From Actinomycetota bacterium (GTDB taxonomy: Bacteria; Actinomycetota; Actinomycetes; Nanopelagicales; Nanopelagicaceae), in the NCBI GenBank assembly GCA_009927705.1, contig RFMK01000146.1:1-31146 (forward strand): 31,146 nucleotides of DNA, read 5' to 3'. Below are positions 6,950 to 15,845 of the stretch, piece by piece (within the stretch, counting starts at the first letter, position 1; each line of letters opens with the position of its first letter). The notes beneath the pieces were generated by a model. The model searched no databases, was not told the origin of the DNA, and worked only from the letters and a program-made list of their open reading frames with translations. A program made the translations under genes and the position numbers.

Positions 6950-7881
6950 CCGATGAACGCGAACGTCGCTCCATACTCATTACTGAAGAGCATGATGGTG
7001 AGAGAGTGGATAGCGCTTTAGCAAAAATTCTCGAGTTATCGCGTAGCACTGTTGCGGATTTACTCAATGCGGGCGAAGTCCTCCAAGGAAAGAAACCGCT
7101 ATCTAAATCAGATCGGGTTCAACCTGGCGATCGACTGACCGTACTGATGCCTGCGATCTTCGATCCGCTCGAATTAAGGCCAACTCCGATCGAAGAGCTC
7201 GACATTGTGTACGACGACGATGATGTTGTGGTTGTAAACAAGCCCGTTGGTTGTGCTGCACATGCAAGTCCGGGCTGGACTGGTCCCACAGTTGTGGGAG
7301 CGCTTATTGCGCGCGGTTATCGAATCTCCACATCAGGACCGCAAGAGCGTCAGGGAATCGTCCAACGACTGGATGCTGGTACAACAGGTTTGATGTTGCT
7401 CGCAAAGAATGAAACTTCATATAACAGCATGAAGAATCAATTCCGAAATAGAACAGTGAAGAAGGTTTATCGCACCTTGGTGCAAGGACATATTGATCCG
7501 AGCGAAGGAACAATCGATGCTCCCATCGGTCGACATCCACGAGAGGATTATCGATTTGCCGTAGTGGCAGATGGAAAACCAAGCATTACTCATTACTCGC
7601 TTATCGAGTATTACTCGAGCGCTTCCCTTCTGAGAGTCGAACTCGAGACTGGCCGTACCCATCAGATCCGCGTGCACTTCAATGCACTACGCCATCCACT
7701 GGTTGGCGATTTGGCTTATGGTGGAGATCCAGTTGTAGCCGCTCGCCTTGAAATCAAACGTCCATGGCTCCATGCGATCGAACTCACTTTCAATCAACCT
7801 ACCTCTGATGAGCGCATCACATTGAGCGCTCCGCTCCCAGACGACCTCAAACGCGCCCTCGAGCTTCTCGCGGTCAAGTGA
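6946..7881 (+). CDS. RluA/RluD-family 23S rRNA pseudouridine synthase
   Basis: A 311-residue protein with an N-terminal S4 RNA-binding domain (about 18-68, ERVDSALAKILELSRSTV...GDRLTV) and a RluA-type catalytic domain. The catalytic Asp is D143 in GIVQRLDAGTTGLMLLAK. Most family members have HRLD here, so Gln140 replaces the usual His. GRTHQIRVHF and HPLVGDLAYGG complete the signature. The position after lspA and before dnaE matches the rluD-like gene of other actinobacteria. The target uridines (RluD modifies helix 69 in E. coli) cannot be read from the sequence. A strong GAAGGAGG ribosome site precedes the ATG, which overlaps the lspA stop as ATGA. Confidence 0.93.
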   Translation: MTDERERRSILITEEHDGERVDSALAKILELSRSTVADLLNAGEVLQGKKPLSKSDRVQPGDRLTVLMPAIFDPLELRPTPIEELDIVYDDDDVVVVNKPVGCAAHASPGWTGPTVVGALIARGYRISTSGPQERQGIVQRLDAGTTGLMLLAKNETSYNSMKNQFRNRTVKKVYRTLVQGHIDPSEGTIDAPIGRHPREDYRFAVVADGKPSITHYSLIEYYSSASLLRVELETGRTHQIRVHFNALRHPLVGDLAYGGDPVVAARLEIKRPWLHAIELTFNQPTSDERITLSAPLPDDLKRALELLAVK

Positions 7882-7906
7882 GTGCGGGGGAGTAATCTCG
7901 CCGACC

Positions 7907-10900
7907 GTGAGCAAGGGTTTCGTACATCTCCACGTACATACGGAGTATTCGATGCTCGATGGCGCTGCCCGAATCGAGAAACTTGCTGACGAAGTAGCGC
8001 GCACCGGCGATGGTGCAATCGCAATGACAGATCATGGGAATGTTTTCGGCGCCTTTGACTTCTACAAGACGATGAAAAAAGCTGGCGTGAAACCGATCAT
8101 TGGAATGGAAGCGTATGTCGCTCCAGAATCACGTTTCGATAAGAAGCGAGTGAAGTGGGCTGAAGGCGGCGAAGATGATGTCTCTGCCGGTGGCGCGTAC
8201 ACCCACATGACAATTCTTGCCGAGAACAATGTTGGACTTTCCAATCTCTTTCGACTTTCATCGTTAGCGTCACTGGAAGGTTTCTATTACAAGCCACGTA
8301 TTGATCAAGAATTACTCTCGAAATATTCTCAAGGTCTCATAGCAACCACAGGCTGCCCAGGCGGCGAGATTCAAACTCGGATTCGAATGGGTGCCTACAA
8401 CGAAGCGCGAGCGGCTGCCGCAACGTATCGAGAAATATTTGGCGCAGAAAACTATTTTGTTGAAATTATGGATCACGGAATCGAAATTGAAAAACGTGTC
8501 AAAGATGATCTGCTCAAACTAGCTAAAGAACTGGGTTTACCACTTCTGGCCACAAACGATTTACATTACACCTATCGCGAAGATGCGAAACATCATGCTG
8601 CATTATTATGTATTAATTCTGGTTCAACGCTCTCAGATCCCAAGCGCTTTAAGTTCGACAGCGATGAGTTTTACTTTAAGGACGCAGCCACAATGCGCCG
8701 AATTTTCAAAGATATAGAAGAGGCCTGCGACAACACCTTGTTGATAGCTGAACGGTGTGACACCACACTTAGAGAGAATGAGAATCTATTGCCGAAATTC
8801 CACGTTCCGGATGGGGAAACAGAAGATTCCTGGTTGGTTAAAGAAGCCGAACGCGGGCTAAAGGCAAGATTCCCATCAGGGGTTTCGGAGGATTACAAAA
8901 CTCGCCTGAATTACGAACTTGGCGTTATGACCAAGATGGGATTTGCCGGCTACTTCCTTGTTGTGGCAGATCTCGTTTCGCAAGCAAAGCGAGAAAGTAT
9001 TCGTGTTGGTCCAGGACGAGGCTCAGCCGCTGGATCTCTCGTTTCGTATTGCCTGGGAATTACAGCTCTTGATCCCATCAAGCACGGTTTGCTCTTCGAA
9101 CGGTTCCTCAATCCAGAACGTATTTCAATGCCCGATATCGATCTCGACTTTGATGAGCGTCGACGTGGCGAGATGATCCGTTATGCCACGAATAAATATG
9201 GTGATGATCGAGTTGCTCAGATCATCACTTATGGAACAATCAAATCCAAGCAAGCGATAAAGGATTCAACTCGTGTACTCGGATATCCCTATGCGTTAGG
9301 GGAGAAGCTCACGAAGGCTTTGCCTCCTTCAATCATGGGTAAAGATATTTCACTGAATGGAATTTTCGACAAAGATCATGATCGTTATGCGGAAGCCCAA
9401 GAATTCCGCAATCTATATGAGACTGAACCAGATGCCAAGACTGTGGTCGACATGGCACGTGGTCTCGAGGGACTCAAGCGGCAATCAGGAGTTCATGCAG
9501 CCGGAGTGATTTTAAGTCGAGAGCCATTACTTGATGTCATTCCAATCCACCGTCGCGAAGCTGATGGGGCAATCATCACCCAATTCGATATGGGCGCGTG
9601 CGAAGCTACCGGGCTTTTGAAGATGGACTTTCTTGGGCTTCGCAACCTCTCTGTTCTTGATGATTGCATTGCAAATATAAAGAGCAATCAAGGTAAAACT
9701 GTCGTGTTGGAGGAATTGCCGCTGCATGACAAAAAGACTTTCGAATTGCTCTCTCGTGGGGACACTTTGGGCGTATTCCAGCTCGATAGCGCTCCTATTC
9801 GTGCGCTGCTTCGTTCTATGGCGCCAGATTCATTTGAAGATATCTCCGCTGTCATCGCACTCTATCGACCTGGTCCCATGGGAGTGAATGCCCACAATGA
9901 TTATGCCGATCGAAAAAATAAGCGCAAGCGCATCGAACCAATTCATCCAGAGTTGAGTGAAGCGCTGAAAGAGATTTTGGATGACACATACGGCCTCATC
10001 GTCTATCAAGAACAAGTAATGGCGATTGCTCAGAAGCTGGCAGGCTTCTCACTCGGTCGCGCCGATCTACTACGTAAAGCGATGGGTAAGAAGAATAAAG
10101 AGATTCTGGATAAAGAGTACGTTCACTTCGAAGAAGGTATGCGCGCAAATGGATTTTCTAGCGTTGCAATCGAAGAGCTTTGGAAGACCTTGATTCCATT
10201 CTCGGACTACGCATTTAACCGAGCGCACAGCGCAGGCTACGGAGTTGTGTCCTTCTGGACCGCGTATTTGAAGGCTAATTTCCCAACTGAATATATGGCT
10301 TCACTTCTCACGAGCGTTCGGGACGATAAAGATAAGTCAGCGCTTTATCTCAACGAATGTCGTCGTATGGGCATCAAAGTTCTCCCGCCCGATGTCAATG
10401 ACTCCAATGCTGAATACACGCCGACCGGCACCGATATTCGTTTTGGTCTAGCAGCTATTCGTAATGTTGGCGAGAATGTCGTTGGCTCTATTGCGCGCAA
10501 TCGAAACGAGAAGGGCCGCTACGAGTCATTCGGTGATTTCCTCGCCAAAGTCGATGTCCAAGTCTGCAATAAGAAGACGATCGAATCTCTCATCAAAGCC
10601 GGAGCTTTTGATTCGCTTGGGCATTCTCGAAAAGGTTTGATGGCCATCTATCTTGAAGCGATTGATTCCATTATGGAAACCAAACGGGCAGAATCCATTG
10701 GCCAATTTGATTTATTTGGTGGCGGAGTTTCTGCCTCCACCGGAACATCTGGCGTTGTGCTTGATATCGATACCGCTGAATGGGAGAAAGCTCTTCTGCT
10801 TTCCTACGAGCGGGAGATGCTTGGACTTTATGTCTCAGATCATCCGCTGTTGGGAGTCGAGCATGTTCTTCGGAACGCAACCGATGTATCAATCAATCAG

Positions 10901-11413
10901 ATCTTTGACGACGGCGTCACTCACGAACAAGTTGTGACGATTGCTGGACTCATCACGAGCGTCCAGCGAAAAGTAAGTCGCCAAGGACAACCCTGGGCAA
11001 TAGTCACCATTGAAGATCTTGCAGGTGCGGTTGATGTTCGATTCTTCTCTAATTCTTATCAGTCACATGCATTGAACTTGATTGAAGATCGAATCGTTGT
11101 TGTTCGGGGGCGAATTGATAAACGGGAAGAGACGCCACAAGTCACGGCGATAGATCTTTCTATTCCTGACATCAATCAGGCACCCATAGGTCCATTCATC
11201 ATTAAACTCGAAGCTGAGCGCTGCACACCGCCCATCGTTGATCGCATGAAAGAGATTCTGCGTTCGCATCCAGGAACGCGAGAAGTCCATCTGAAAATCC
11301 AAGGTGGAGCAAAGAACACAATTCTTCGGCTTGATGATGGATTGAAAATCACAGCCTCTCCAAGTTTGAGCGCAGATTTGAAGTCGATTCTTGGGCCTGA
11401 CTGCTTGGTCTAG
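7907..11413 (+). CDS. dnaE: DNA polymerase III alpha subunit (replicative polymerase, DnaE1 type)
   Basis: The catalytic subunit of the replisome, 1168 residues, with no intein. The N-terminal PHP domain keeps all nine metal-ligand positions known from M. tuberculosis DnaE1: H9, H11, D18, H43, E68, H100, C150, D218 and H220. It is therefore probably an active 3'-5' proofreading exonuclease. Polymerase acidic residues are D410 and D412 in MPDIDLDFDE and D574 in LKMDFLGLR. GPGRGSAAGSLVSY and RQSGVHAAG are typical Pol III alpha palm/finger motifs. The C-terminal part (from about residue 1000, VVTIAGLITSVQRKV) is an OB fold. The start is GTG 7907. GGGGAG lies 14 bases upstream, rather far, and TAATCT lies 8 bases upstream, so leaderless initiation is possible. 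Confidence 0.97.
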   Translation: MSKGFVHLHVHTEYSMLDGAARIEKLADEVARTGDGAIAMTDHGNVFGAFDFYKTMKKAGVKPIIGMEAYVAPESRFDKKRVKWAEGGEDDVSAGGAYTHMTILAENNVGLSNLFRLSSLASLEGFYYKPRIDQELLSKYSQGLIATTGCPGGEIQTRIRMGAYNEARAAAATYREIFGAENYFVEIMDHGIEIEKRVKDDLLKLAKELGLPLLATNDLHYTYREDAKHHAALLCINSGSTLSDPKRFKFDSDEFYFKDAATMRRIFKDIEEACDNTLLIAERCDTTLRENENLLPKFHVPDGETEDSWLVKEAERGLKARFPSGVSEDYKTRLNYELGVMTKMGFAGYFLVVADLVSQAKRESIRVGPGRGSAAGSLVSYCLGITALDPIKHGLLFERFLNPERISMPDIDLDFDERRRGEMIRYATNKYGDDRVAQIITYGTIKSKQAIKDSTRVLGYPYALGEKLTKALPPSIMGKDISLNGIFDKDHDRYAEAQEFRNLYETEPDAKTVVDMARGLEGLKRQSGVHAAGVILSREPLLDVIPIHRREADGAIITQFDMGACEATGLLKMDFLGLRNLSVLDDCIANIKSNQGKTVVLEELPLHDKKTFELLSRGDTLGVFQLDSAPIRALLRSMAPDSFEDISAVIALYRPGPMGVNAHNDYADRKNKRKRIEPIHPELSEALKEILDDTYGLIVYQEQVMAIAQKLAGFSLGRADLLRKAMGKKNKEILDKEYVHFEEGMRANGFSSVAIEELWKTLIPFSDYAFNRAHSAGYGVVSFWTAYLKANFPTEYMASLLTSVRDDKDKSALYLNECRRMGIKVLPPDVNDSNAEYTPTGTDIRFGLAAIRNVGENVVGSIARNRNEKGRYESFGDFLAKVDVQVCNKKTIESLIKAGAFDSLGHSRKGLMAIYLEAIDSIMETKRAESIGQFDLFGGGVSASTGTSGVVLDIDTAEWEKALLLSYEREMLGLYVSDHPLLGVEHVLRNATDVSINQIFDDGVTHEQVVTIAGLITSVQRKVSRQGQPWAIVTIEDLAGAVDVRFFSNSYQSHALNLIEDRIVVVRGRIDKREETPQVTAIDLSIPDINQAPIGPFIIKLEAERCTPPIVDRMKEILRSHPGTREVHLKIQGGAKNTILRLDDGLKITASPSLSADLKSILGPDCLV

Positions 11414-11437
11414 TCGAATCCACCGACGCGCATTCGA
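11414..11437. promoter_or_regulatory. Inverted repeat TCGAAT-N12-ATTCGA upstream of hisD, possible operator
   Basis: Perfect 6-base arms at 11414-11419 and 11432-11437 flank 12 bases and begin immediately after the dnaE stop. The centre is about 34 bases before the hisD start, over the expected -35 region. No typical -35 hexamer is present. The loop is too long and no T-run follows, so a terminator is unlikely. A regulator-binding site for the his-trp operon is a reasonable guess only. Confidence 0.35.
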
Positions 11438-11447
11438 CGCACTCATT

Positions 11448-11453
11448 TAGAAT
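11448..11453 (+). promoter_or_regulatory. Putative -10 box of the his-trp operon (leaderless hisD)
   Basis: TAGAAT ends 6 bases before the GTG at 11460, and no ribosome site is present between dnaE and that codon. This places the transcription start on or next to the start codon. It is the only non-coding gap before the eleven-gene his-trp run and hence its probable main promoter. Confidence 0.6.
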
Positions 11454-11459
11454 AGGCGA

Positions 11460-12797
11460 GTGAATCGCCCCAATCTCATGCGCGTCGTCGATCTTCGTGG
11501 CCGACTATTAACTAAACGTGGGTATCAAGAACTCCTGCCTCGCGCCCCGCTAGATATTGACTCTGCTCTCACTGCGATTGCGCCCATTCTCGAGTCGGTC
11601 AAGCAAGGAAATGAATCAACGCTCAAAGAGTTGAGTATGAAGTTCGATGGGGTGGAACCAGAAAGTCTTCGCGTCCCAACTTCAATCTTGGAGTCAGCTT
11701 TAGCGAATCTTGATCCGCAACTGCGTGAAATCATCATCGAAGCAATCCGACGAGTCCGCATCGTTCACCGTGATCAACAGCGCGGTGTTACTACCACGCG
11801 AGTTGTGGATGGTGGGGAAGTAGAGGAGCGCTGGATACCAGTAGACCGAGTTGGACTTTACGTTCCTGGCGGCCGTGCTGTGTATCCGAGTTCGGTAATC
11901 ATGAATGTGGTGCCAGCCCAGATTGCTGGTGTGCCAAGTATTGCTGTGGCATCACCTGCTCAGAAAGAAAATGATGGTTGGCCACACCCAACAATCCTTG
12001 CAACGTGTGCGTTGCTTGGAGTGAACGAGGTTTATGCAATGGGCGGCGCACAAGCAGTCGCAGCATTTGCCTATGGCGTAAAGAATGGCGAAGAAGAAGT
12101 GCTTGCGCCGGTCGATCTTGTTACAGGACCGGGAAATATTTATGTAGCAGCTGCAAAGCGAGCATTACGAGGAAAAATTGGAATCGACTCGGAGGCTGGT
12201 CCAACTGAAATTGCAGTAGTTGCCGATTCGACGGCGATTGCAGATGAAGTTGCCTCAGATCTCATCAGCCAAGCAGAGCATGACACAATTGCGGCTGCTG
12301 TGCTTATTACCGATTCACTCCAACTTGCCAACGAAGTGCAAGCGAAAGTTGCTGAACGTGCGGCTCGTACTAAACATTCGGAGCGAATCATGGAAGCGCT
12401 CTCTGGAATTCAATCTACAATTGTGATTACAGATAATCTAGAACAGTCGCTTGATATCGCCAATGCTTATGCAGCCGAACATCTGGAATTGATTGTCTCC
12501 GACCCCAAGAGCGCGAGCCAGAAGATTCGTAATGCAGGCGCCGTCTTCTTGGGACGTTTTGCTCCAGTGTCATTGGGGGACTATCTCGCTGGTTCGAATC
12601 ACGTACTTCCAACTGGTGGATGTGCGTGTCACTCCAGCGGTCTTTCCGTCCAAACATTTTTGCGCGGCCTGCACTTTATTTCTTACTCGGAGCGAGCGCT
12701 TCGCGAGATTGCCCAGAGTGTCATCACTTTTGCGCAAGCTGAGGATTTACCGGCTCATGGTGAGGCAATTTCAGCACGTTTCGAAGAAGGCAAGTGA
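11460..12797 (+). CDS. hisD: Histidinol dehydrogenase (EC 1.1.1.23)
   Basis: Zinc enzyme that performs the last two oxidations of histidine synthesis, histidinol to histidine with NAD+. It has 445 residues, the usual size. Visible motifs are VGLYVPGGRAVYPSSV (131-146), VTGPGNIYVAAAKR (221-234), IDSEAGPTEIAVVAD, SQAEHDTIAAA with metal ligands Q271 and H274, AAEHLEL, GGCACHSSGLSVQTFLRG, and the C-terminal His in LPAHGEAISARFEEG. GTG 11460 is chosen because of the -10 box 6 bases upstream. ATG at 11478 is a less likely start. First gene of the his-trp run; its stop overlaps the hisC GTG start as GTGA. Confidence 0.96.
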   Translation: MNRPNLMRVVDLRGRLLTKRGYQELLPRAPLDIDSALTAIAPILESVKQGNESTLKELSMKFDGVEPESLRVPTSILESALANLDPQLREIIIEAIRRVRIVHRDQQRGVTTTRVVDGGEVEERWIPVDRVGLYVPGGRAVYPSSVIMNVVPAQIAGVPSIAVASPAQKENDGWPHPTILATCALLGVNEVYAMGGAQAVAAFAYGVKNGEEEVLAPVDLVTGPGNIYVAAAKRALRGKIGIDSEAGPTEIAVVADSTAIADEVASDLISQAEHDTIAAAVLITDSLQLANEVQAKVAERAARTKHSERIMEALSGIQSTIVITDNLEQSLDIANAYAAEHLELIVSDPKSASQKIRNAGAVFLGRFAPVSLGDYLAGSNHVLPTGGCACHSSGLSVQTFLRGLHFISYSERALREIAQSVITFAQAEDLPAHGEAISARFEEGK

Positions 12798-13888
12798 CGA
12801 TGGAAACTCAATGGCCGGAGTGGATGCGCATCAATGAGAACCTCAGAGCGCTCACCCCGTACGGCGCGCCACAAATCGATGTTCCCAATCGATTAAACAC
12901 CAATGAAAATCCATATTCGCTTCGACCTGAGCTGCAGAAAGCAATCCTTGAATCAATCTCGACGAAGGTCGCTCATCTCAATCGATATCCTGATCGAGAT
13001 GCAATTGAGCTGCGTTCGAAACTTGCTTCCTTTATAAATATGAAATCCGGCACCTCTTTTGCAACTGAGAATATCTGGGCCGCAAATGGAAGTAATGAGA
13101 TTCTCCAAAGCATCGCACTTGCATTTCAAGGAGATGCTCTTGGATTTGAACCTTCATACTCGATGCATCCTCTAATCTGTCGCGCAGTCGGCAAGAAATG
13201 GATTTCAGTTCCTCGAAAGGCTGACTTCTCAATCGATGTAGATAGCGCGATTGCAGCAATAAGCACCGAACGTCCTGGGCTTGTATTTGTCACAACGCCA
13301 AACAATCCGACCGGAGGCAGTACTTCGCTTGCAACAATTGAGAAAATCGCCAACGCCGCACGGCAAGTAAACGCCCTGATGGTTGTTGATGAGGCATATG
13401 CCGAATTCTCAACCGCACTCTCAGCTGTGACGTTGATTCAAAAAGCTCCAAACATCATTGTTTCAAGAACAATGAGTAAAGCTTTTGCTTTTGCTGGTGC
13501 GAGATTGGGTTACATGATTGCTAATCCAGCTGTGGTTGATGCCATGCTTTTAATTCGACTCCCATATCACCTGAGTGATCTGACTCAAGCGGCAGCAAGT
13601 GCTGCATTGGCGCATCAAGAATCGCTCCTTGCCGATGTCGCGAAAATTTCAGCCTCTCGGGATTCGCTTACGATGGAATTGCAGAAATTGGGTTTCGCAG
13701 TGATTCCTTCGGATGCCAATTTCATCTTGTTCACGGGCTTCAAGAAAGAAGCAAGTGAGGTCTGGCGCTCACTCGTTGAATTAGGAGTATTGATCCGCGA
13801 TGTGGGTATTCCTAACTACCTGCGGATTACCGTGGGAACTGAATCTGAAAATCGTGCTCTGATTGAGGCGATAAGCAAAGTCAGTTAA
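12794..13888 (+). CDS. hisC: Histidinol-phosphate aminotransferase (EC 2.6.1.9)
   Basis: PLP-dependent aminotransferase that converts imidazole-acetol phosphate and glutamate to histidinol phosphate. The 364 residues show NTNENPY (35-41), ANGSNEIL (97-104), TTPNNPTGG (167-175), VVDEAYAEF (197-205), and the Schiff-base lysine K229 in SRTMSKAFAFAGARLGY. The final Arg motif is YLRITVGTESEN. The numbering uses GTG 12794, which overlaps the hisD stop. ATG 12800 six bases later is equally possible. Because it belongs to the HisC fold group it may also accept aromatic amino acids, but the his-operon position supports the histidine role. Confidence 0.95.
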   Translation: MTMETQWPEWMRINENLRALTPYGAPQIDVPNRLNTNENPYSLRPELQKAILESISTKVAHLNRYPDRDAIELRSKLASFINMKSGTSFATENIWAANGSNEILQSIALAFQGDALGFEPSYSMHPLICRAVGKKWISVPRKADFSIDVDSAIAAISTERPGLVFVTTPNNPTGGSTSLATIEKIANAARQVNALMVVDEAYAEFSTALSAVTLIQKAPNIIVSRTMSKAFAFAGARLGYMIANPAVVDAMLLIRLPYHLSDLTQAAASAALAHQESLLADVAKISASRDSLTMELQKLGFAVIPSDANFILFTGFKKEASEVWRSLVELGVLIRDVGIPNYLRITVGTESENRALIEAISKVS

Positions 13889-13930
13889 ATCGATTCGCCT
13901 CATAAGGAACAGGTAAGGGATACTTCACCC

Positions 13931-14524
13931 ATGACAAATCCACGCAAAGCCCGCGTCGAGCGCGCTACCAAGGAATCCAAGGTTCTCGTAGACCTCACAC
14001 TCGATGGAACTGGAGTTATCTCGGTAGAGACCGGTGTTCCATTCTTTGATCACATGATCTCCCAACTTGGGAAGCATTCAGGGTTTGACCTCACTGTTAA
14101 GACAGAGGGGGATGTTGATGTTGACTCACACCACACGGTGGAGGACACCTCACTTGCGTTTGGCCAAGCGCTTCGCGAAGCGTTGGGGGATAAGTCGGGT
14201 ATTCGCAGATTTGGAAACGCACTTGTCCCACTCGATGAAGTACTGGTTCAAGCCGCAGTTGATTTATCTGGTCGACCTTATCTGGTGCACCGCCAACCAG
14301 AGATTGTCGAATTGATCGGAACATTCGATACCACTTTAGGTCGACATATTTGGGAATCAATCGTTGCTGAAGCGCGAATTGGCCTTCACATCCGAGTCCT
14401 TGAAGGGCGAAATGCTCACCATGTACTTGAAGCCCAATTTAAAGCAGTCGCTCAAGCTTTCAAAGATGCTGTTGCATTAGATGCCCGCACGTCAGGTATT
14501 CCATCAACCAAGGGCGTTCTTTGA
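13931..14524 (+). CDS. hisB: Imidazoleglycerol-phosphate dehydratase (EC 4.2.1.19)
   Basis: Manganese-dependent dehydratase, single-function form (197 residues, with no histidinol-phosphatase domain fused). Metal-binding motifs are FFDHMISQLGKHSGFDL (H41, H49), DSHHTVED (H67, H68, E71) and AHHVLEAQFKA (H163, H164, E167), the duplicated signature of the family. AAGGGA about 10 bases before the ATG is the likely ribosome site. The 42-base gap before it is the largest gap between hisD and trpC and contains no clear promoter. Its stop overlaps the hisH TTG start (TTGA). A separate histidinol phosphatase is needed elsewhere. Confidence 0.96.
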   Translation: MTNPRKARVERATKESKVLVDLTLDGTGVISVETGVPFFDHMISQLGKHSGFDLTVKTEGDVDVDSHHTVEDTSLAFGQALREALGDKSGIRRFGNALVPLDEVLVQAAVDLSGRPYLVHRQPEIVELIGTFDTTLGRHIWESIVAEARIGLHIRVLEGRNAHHVLEAQFKAVAQAFKDAVALDARTSGIPSTKGVL

Positions 14525-15126
14525 TTGCAATTCTCGATTATGGATCGGGCAATCTTCGTTCGGCGCAGCGAGCTTGTGAAGAGACTTCACACGAAGTAGT
14601 CATCACTTCAGATGCCGAAGTTGCACTGAAGGCCGATGGACTTGTCGTGCCAGGTGTTGGGGCATTTGGCGCTTGCATGGAAGGTCTACTCTCAATTAAT
14701 GGTGATGAGATTATTCGTGCACGTGCACAAGCTAAGCGAAAAACTTTGGGCATATGTGTAGGAATGCAGATTCTCTTTGATGAAAGCGAAGAGAGTTACA
14801 AGAATCGAACCCCTCAAGGTCTAGGAATTGCGCCCGGCAAAGTCGTCAAAATTGATGCACCTGTTGTGCCGCATATTGGCTGGAACACTGTTGAGTCACC
14901 GGAAGGATCAACACTTTTCAAGGGAATCGAGAGCGAAAGGTTTTATTTCGTTCACTCGTATGCAGCGCTCTCCACATCAACGGAATACACAACCACCACC
15001 GCTTCGTATGGCCAAGAGTTCATAGCCGCCATCGAAAGCACGACGGTGAGCGCAGTCCAATTTCATCCCGAAAAGAGTGGTGCTGCTGGCTTACGTCTGA
15101 TAAAAAATTGGGCGAATTCGCTATGA
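14521..15126 (+). CDS. hisH: Imidazole glycerol phosphate synthase, glutaminase subunit
   Basis: Class I glutamine amidotransferase that feeds ammonia to HisF. The catalytic triad is C79 in LGICVGMQ, with H182 and E184 in QFHPEKS. The N-terminus ILDYGSGNLRSAQ and the oxyanion segment VPGVGAFG (43-50) are typical. The start is a TTG at 14521 overlapping the hisB stop by 4 bases, and no ATG or GTG gives a better N-terminus. At 201 residues it is the normal length. It should act as a 1:1 complex with HisF, encoded two genes downstream. Confidence 0.95.
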   Translation: MIAILDYGSGNLRSAQRACEETSHEVVITSDAEVALKADGLVVPGVGAFGACMEGLLSINGDEIIRARAQAKRKTLGICVGMQILFDESEESYKNRTPQGLGIAPGKVVKIDAPVVPHIGWNTVESPEGSTLFKGIESERFYFVHSYAALSTSTEYTTTTASYGQEFIAAIESTTVSAVQFHPEKSGAAGLRLIKNWANSL

Positions 15127-15845
15127 AGCCACTAATACTGTTACCAGCAGTAGACGTCAAGGGTGGGCAGGCGGTTCGTCTCGTTCAAGGAGAGCTTTCT
15201 CATCAAACAAACTATGGCGCTCCGTTGGATGCAGCGCTTGATTTTCAGAGCGCTGGCGCGGAATGGATCCATCTTGTAGATCTTGACGCTGCTTTCGGTA
15301 CGGGCTCGAACCACGACATTCTCGCTGACGTCATTGGAAAGTTGGATATCAATGTAGAGCTTTCGGGAGGAATACGCGATGAAGATTCATTGTCGCGTGC
15401 ACTTTCGACTGGTTGTCAGAGAATTAATCTCGGCACTGCAGCACTTGAAGATCCAGAATGGACTGCATCGGTTATTGCGAGATTTGGCGAGAAGATTGCG
15501 GTAGGACTTGATGTACGTGGTCATACTTTAGCTGCTCGTGGGTGGACGCAAGAGGGCGGCGACCTTTTTGAAACTCTTCAACGCCTTGACCGAGATGGTT
15601 GTGCTCGTTACGTAGTAACAGATGTAAAGAAAGATGGAACGCTGCAAGGTCCCAATCTCACTTTGTTGCGCGAAGTTTGTGCTGCTACCTCAAAACCAGT
15701 AATCGCATCGGGTGGCGTTTCAAGCTTGGCAGATTTACGCGCACTTCGTGAACTCACCGATATTGGAGTGGAAGGTTCCATCGTGGGTAAAGCGCTCTAT
15801 GCTGGAGCTTTCACTTTGAAAGAAGCAATTGAGGTTTCTTCGTGA
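15123..15845 (+). CDS. priA: Phosphoribosyl isomerase A, dual HisA/TrpF enzyme
   Basis: A (beta-alpha)8 barrel isomerase. In actinobacteria it carries out both the HisA step (ProFAR to PRFAR) and the TrpF step (phosphoribosyl anthranilate to CdRP). Catalytic D11 in PAVDVKGG and R19 in AVRLVQGE match M. tuberculosis PriA positions. GLDVRG (D130), RGWTQEGGDL (the Arg/Trp pair used in substrate switching) and VVTDVKKDGTL are PriA-like rather than plain HisA. No trpF gene is present in the trp cluster, which supports the dual role. ATG 15123 overlaps the hisH stop (ATGA) and is preferred over TTG 15108, giving 240 residues. Not related to the primosomal PriA helicase. Confidence 0.93.
   Translation: MKPLILLPAVDVKGGQAVRLVQGELSHQTNYGAPLDAALDFQSAGAEWIHLVDLDAAFGTGSNHDILADVIGKLDINVELSGGIRDEDSLSRALSTGCQRINLGTAALEDPEWTASVIARFGEKIAVGLDVRGHTLAARGWTQEGGDLFETLQRLDRDGCARYVVTDVKKDGTLQGPNLTLLREVCAATSKPVIASGGVSSLADLRALRELTDIGVEGSIVGKALYAGAFTLKEAIEVSS

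Noticed and set aside
8062..8297. Small antisense open frames within dnaE and similar ones in gltB
   Set aside because: They are short, overlap strongly conserved protein coding sequence and have no ribosome sites or recognisable products.
15108..15122. TTG start adding five residues to PriA
   Set aside because: ATG 15123 overlaps the hisH stop as ATGA, in line with neighbouring junctions, and places D11 and R19 at the positions known from M. tuberculosis PriA.
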